Shown here one piece after another: positions 7,043 through 8,608 of a stretch of 8,608 nt of DNA (its first letter is position 1; every line of letters begins with the position of its first letter). The translations under genes and the position numbers were made by a program. The DNA lies in the NCBI GenBank assembly GCA_017552845.1, contig JAFZOE010000071.1, positions 1 through 8,608 of the forward strand. The letters run 5' to 3'. Source of the stretch: Clostridia bacterium. GTDB lineage: Bacteria > Bacillota > Clostridia > Oscillospirales > Acutalibacteraceae. The notes under the pieces were generated by a model. That model did no database searches and was not told where the DNA came from. It was given only the letters and a program-made list of their open reading frames with translations.

Positions 7043-8206
7043 ATGACTTTACTTCTTATAATCATTTATCTCGGATTTATAGCTCTCGGCCTGCCGGATT
7101 CCCTTTTCGGAACAGCTTGGCCCGTTCTGCAGCCGCAGCTCGAAGTGCCGCTCTCTTATGCGGGTTTTGTCACCATGACCATTTCGGGCGGCACGATAAT
7201 CGCGAGCCTGCTCTCCGACCGCCTGACCTATAAATTCGGAGCTGCAAAAGTGACCGCATTCAGCATAATGGCAACAGCCCTCGCACTTTTCGGATTCTCG
7301 CGCTGCACGGCGCTCTGGATGCTTGTCCTCTGCGCAATTCCGCTCGGCCTCGGCGCGGGCGCCGTTGATGCTGCTCTCAATAATTTCGTGGCTCTGCATT
7401 TCTCATCAAAGCATATGAGCTGGCTCCACTGCTTCTGGGGAGTCGGCGCGAGCATCAGCCCGTATATTATGGGCTTCTGGCTCTCAAAAGATCTCAGATG
7501 GGATCTCGGCTACGTAAGCGTTTCTGCGATTCTCGCCGTTATGACGTTGATTCTGTTTGTCAGCCTGCCCGTCTGGAAAAAAGCGGAAAAACTTGAGACG
7601 CAGGAAGTTGTCAGAACCGCCCCCAAAAAGGCAAAGGAAATTGCTGCTCTGCCCGGTATTTATTATGTGCTGATCGGCTTTTTCGCCTACTGCGCGATTG
7701 AGGGAATAGCTTTCGTCTGGACCAGCACATATCTTGTAAATAACAGAGGCCTCGCGGAGGAAAACGCCGCGCGTTTCTCATCCCTTTTTTATCTCGGAAT
7801 GACTGTTTCAAGATTCCTGACCGGATTTGTTGCCGACAGATTCGGCGACAGGAAGATGATAAAATACGGCTATTTCGTCTGCTTTGCGGGAATTCTGATG
7901 ATACTGCTGCCCGTGAAAACTCCGCTCATCTGCCTTGTCGGCCTTGTTATTGCAGGCTTCGGCTGCGGTCCTGTTTATCCTGCGATTATCCACTCAACTC
8001 CCTCCGTTTTCGGCAAGGAGAATTCGCAGGCCGTCGTCGGAGTCCAAATGGCTTCCGCCTACTGCGGAACAACATTCATGCCGCCCCTCTTCGGCGTTTT
8101 CGCAAATCATATCGGAGTCCACCTTTTCCCCTGGTTCCTTATAGGATTCGCATTATTCGGATTCATATTCATCCAACTTCTTTACAGAAAAAAGGCTGAT
8201 ACATAA
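7043..8206 (+). CDS. MFS transporter, fucose-permease-like
   Basis: A 387-residue integral membrane protein with the twelve-helix plan of the major facilitator superfamily. The loop motif between helices 2 and 3 is LSDRLTYKFG (57-66), and its counterpart in the second half is VADRFGDRKMI (263-273). A charged cytoplasmic linker (about 178-200, rich in Lys and Glu) separates the two six-helix halves. The block GAGAVDAALNNFVALHF then WLHCFWGVGASISPYIM (104-143) resembles Firmicutes permeases grouped with FucP-like sugar transporters, so a proton-coupled sugar or related solute is plausible. Substrate and direction cannot be read from sequence. It starts 10 bases after the WYL gene with a modest site (GGTGA at 7034-7038), so the two form one operon. 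A terminator follows 4 bases after the stop codon. Its place opposite a secreted arabinofuranosidase makes arabinose or a short arabino-oligosaccharide a reasonable guess. Confidence 0.87.
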   Translation: MTLLLIIIYLGFIALGLPDSLFGTAWPVLQPQLEVPLSYAGFVTMTISGGTIIASLLSDRLTYKFGAAKVTAFSIMATALALFGFSRCTALWMLVLCAIPLGLGAGAVDAALNNFVALHFSSKHMSWLHCFWGVGASISPYIMGFWLSKDLRWDLGYVSVSAILAVMTLILFVSLPVWKKAEKLETQEVVRTAPKKAKEIAALPGIYYVLIGFFAYCAIEGIAFVWTSTYLVNNRGLAEENAARFSSLFYLGMTVSRFLTGFVADRFGDRKMIKYGYFVCFAGILMILLPVKTPLICLVGLVIAGFGCGPVYPAIIHSTPSVFGKENSQAVVGVQMASAYCGTTFMPPLFGVFANHIGVHLFPWFLIGFALFGFIFIQLLYRKKADT

Positions 8207-8210
8207 ACAG

Positions 8211-8238
8211 AGCCCTCTCCGAAATGAGAGGGCTTTTT
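8211..8238 (+). terminator. Intrinsic terminator of the WYL-MFS operon
   Basis: A perfect 9-base-pair stem (AGCCCTCTC at 8211-8219 with GAGAGGGCT at 8226-8234) closes a 6-base loop and runs into TTTTT (8234-8238). It begins 4 bases after the MFS stop. On the - strand the stem is followed only by CTGTTTATG, so it may also stop the convergent gene but less well. Confidence 0.92.
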
Positions 8239-8270
8239 AATACATATAAAGACTATAAGCAAAAATTGAC

Positions 8271-8608
8271 TCAATATATCTCCCCTGTAACGCTTTCGAG
8301 GGCGGCGACGGCGTTTCTAACGCAGTCCTCGCAGGAGCAGAGGGGCTTGCCGGTTTCGATGCCTTTTAATTCCTTGCAGATTGTCGAACCGCACAGGCGC
8401 TTGAATTCATTGTAGAGAGCGCTAGCCTCGGCGTGCATGCCCTTGTTTGCGTATTTCATAAGGCCGAGCACCGCCTCGGCGCCGATAAGTGCGCCGCAGT
8501 TGCCTTCGGTATTTCCCATTCCCGAGCCGAAGGGCGCGCCGAGTTTCGCGAGCGTTTCAACGTTGAAGCCGGTCTCCATGCTGAAGGCAATCATAACCGC
8601 CTGGCAGC
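8271..8608 (-). CDS. C_GCAxxG_C_C family putative redox protein, C-terminal part (5' end outside window)
   Basis: The frame is open to the window edge and ends at TGA (8271-8273), giving about 112 residues. An internal Met at 8592-8594 is not the likely start. The codons upstream of it read CQAV, matching the conserved NCAQAV-type entry of this family, whose Cys is at 8604-8606. The next motif is NCGALIGAEAVLGL, corresponding to the family's GCAxxG block. It is followed by a helix with LCGSTICKELKGIETGKPLC and SCEDCVRNAV, giving the later cysteines. Family members are small cysteine-rich proteins of anaerobes, thought to be redox-active or metal-binding, with no firmly defined reaction. Here the C-terminal cysteine cluster (CGSTIC, CSCEDC) is rich. 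The gene faces the MFS gene and appears unrelated to it. Family assignment is fairly secure; function is not. Confidence 0.82.
   Translation of the reverse strand, partial: CQAVMIAFSMETGFNVETLAKLGAPFGSGMGNTEGNCGALIGAEAVLGLMKYANKGMHAEASALYNEFKRLCGSTICKELKGIETGKPLCSCEDCVRNAVAALESVTGEIY

Noticed and set aside
6514..7065. Open frame of about 183 codons on the - strand
   Set aside because: It is antisense to the WYL regulator and MFS start, both well supported. It reflects codon bias in the real gene.
7049..7993. Several antisense open frames across the MFS gene
   Set aside because: They are low-complexity, charged translations without start signals, opposite a clear twelve-helix transporter.
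8592..8594. ATG as true start of the edge gene on the - strand
   Set aside because: The frame stays open to the window edge and the codons before this Met read CQAV, matching the conserved family motif. The Met is internal.

Overview
The window reads as chromosomal DNA of an anaerobic Clostridia-type Firmicute, most likely an uncultured gut or rumen Oscillospiraceae/Lachnospiraceae relative. The reasons are moderate GC by eye, strong purine-rich ribosome sites (AGGAGG, GGGGAG, AAGGAG), TTGACA/TAAAAT promoters, and a gene set typical of that group: a lipoprotein-type parvulin foldase, GH36 and GH51 glycosidases, a WYL regulator, an MFS permease and a C_GCAxxG_C_C protein. The taxonomic guess is inference. 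Codon use and base composition look even throughout, and I see no mobile element, integrase, tRNA, rRNA or CRISPR array. No gene-free stretch exceeds about 140 bases.

Layout. Positions 1-644 hold the 3' part of a peptidyl-prolyl isomerase gene (+), followed by a GC-rich hairpin (651-676). Positions 710-2371 encode a cytoplasmic GH36/melibiase-type alpha-galactosidase (+). Seven bases later, 2379-3455 holds a secreted or membrane-anchored, probably propeller-like protein broken by an in-frame TAG at 2781-2783. A bidirectional terminator (3462-3486 stem) separates this + strand block from a convergent - strand operon. That operon is an 87-residue membrane protein (5642-5905) overlapping by 14 bases the start of a secreted GH51 alpha-L-arabinofuranosidase (3502-5655). 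The 140-base gap 5906-6045 carries two back-to-back promoters with identical -35 and -10 boxes. The rightward one drives a WYL-domain regulator (6046-7032) and, 10 bases on, an MFS transporter (7043-8206), which ends at a clear intrinsic terminator (8211-8238). The right edge holds the C-terminal part of a convergent C_GCAxxG_C_C family protein (8271-8608, -).

How the parts fit. The divergent pair of operons looks like a small carbohydrate-use module. The GH51 enzyme is exported and would release arabinose or arabino-oligosaccharides from plant arabinan or arabinoxylan. The MFS permease is a candidate importer, and the WYL protein a candidate regulator acting on the shared promoter region. 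The GH36 enzyme, inside the cell, would remove alpha-galactosyl residues from imported oligosaccharides. The functional links are inferred from position only. The items most worth a second look are the TAG-interrupted reading frame, the symmetric twin promoter, and the unknown small membrane protein tied by overlap to the GH51 gene.
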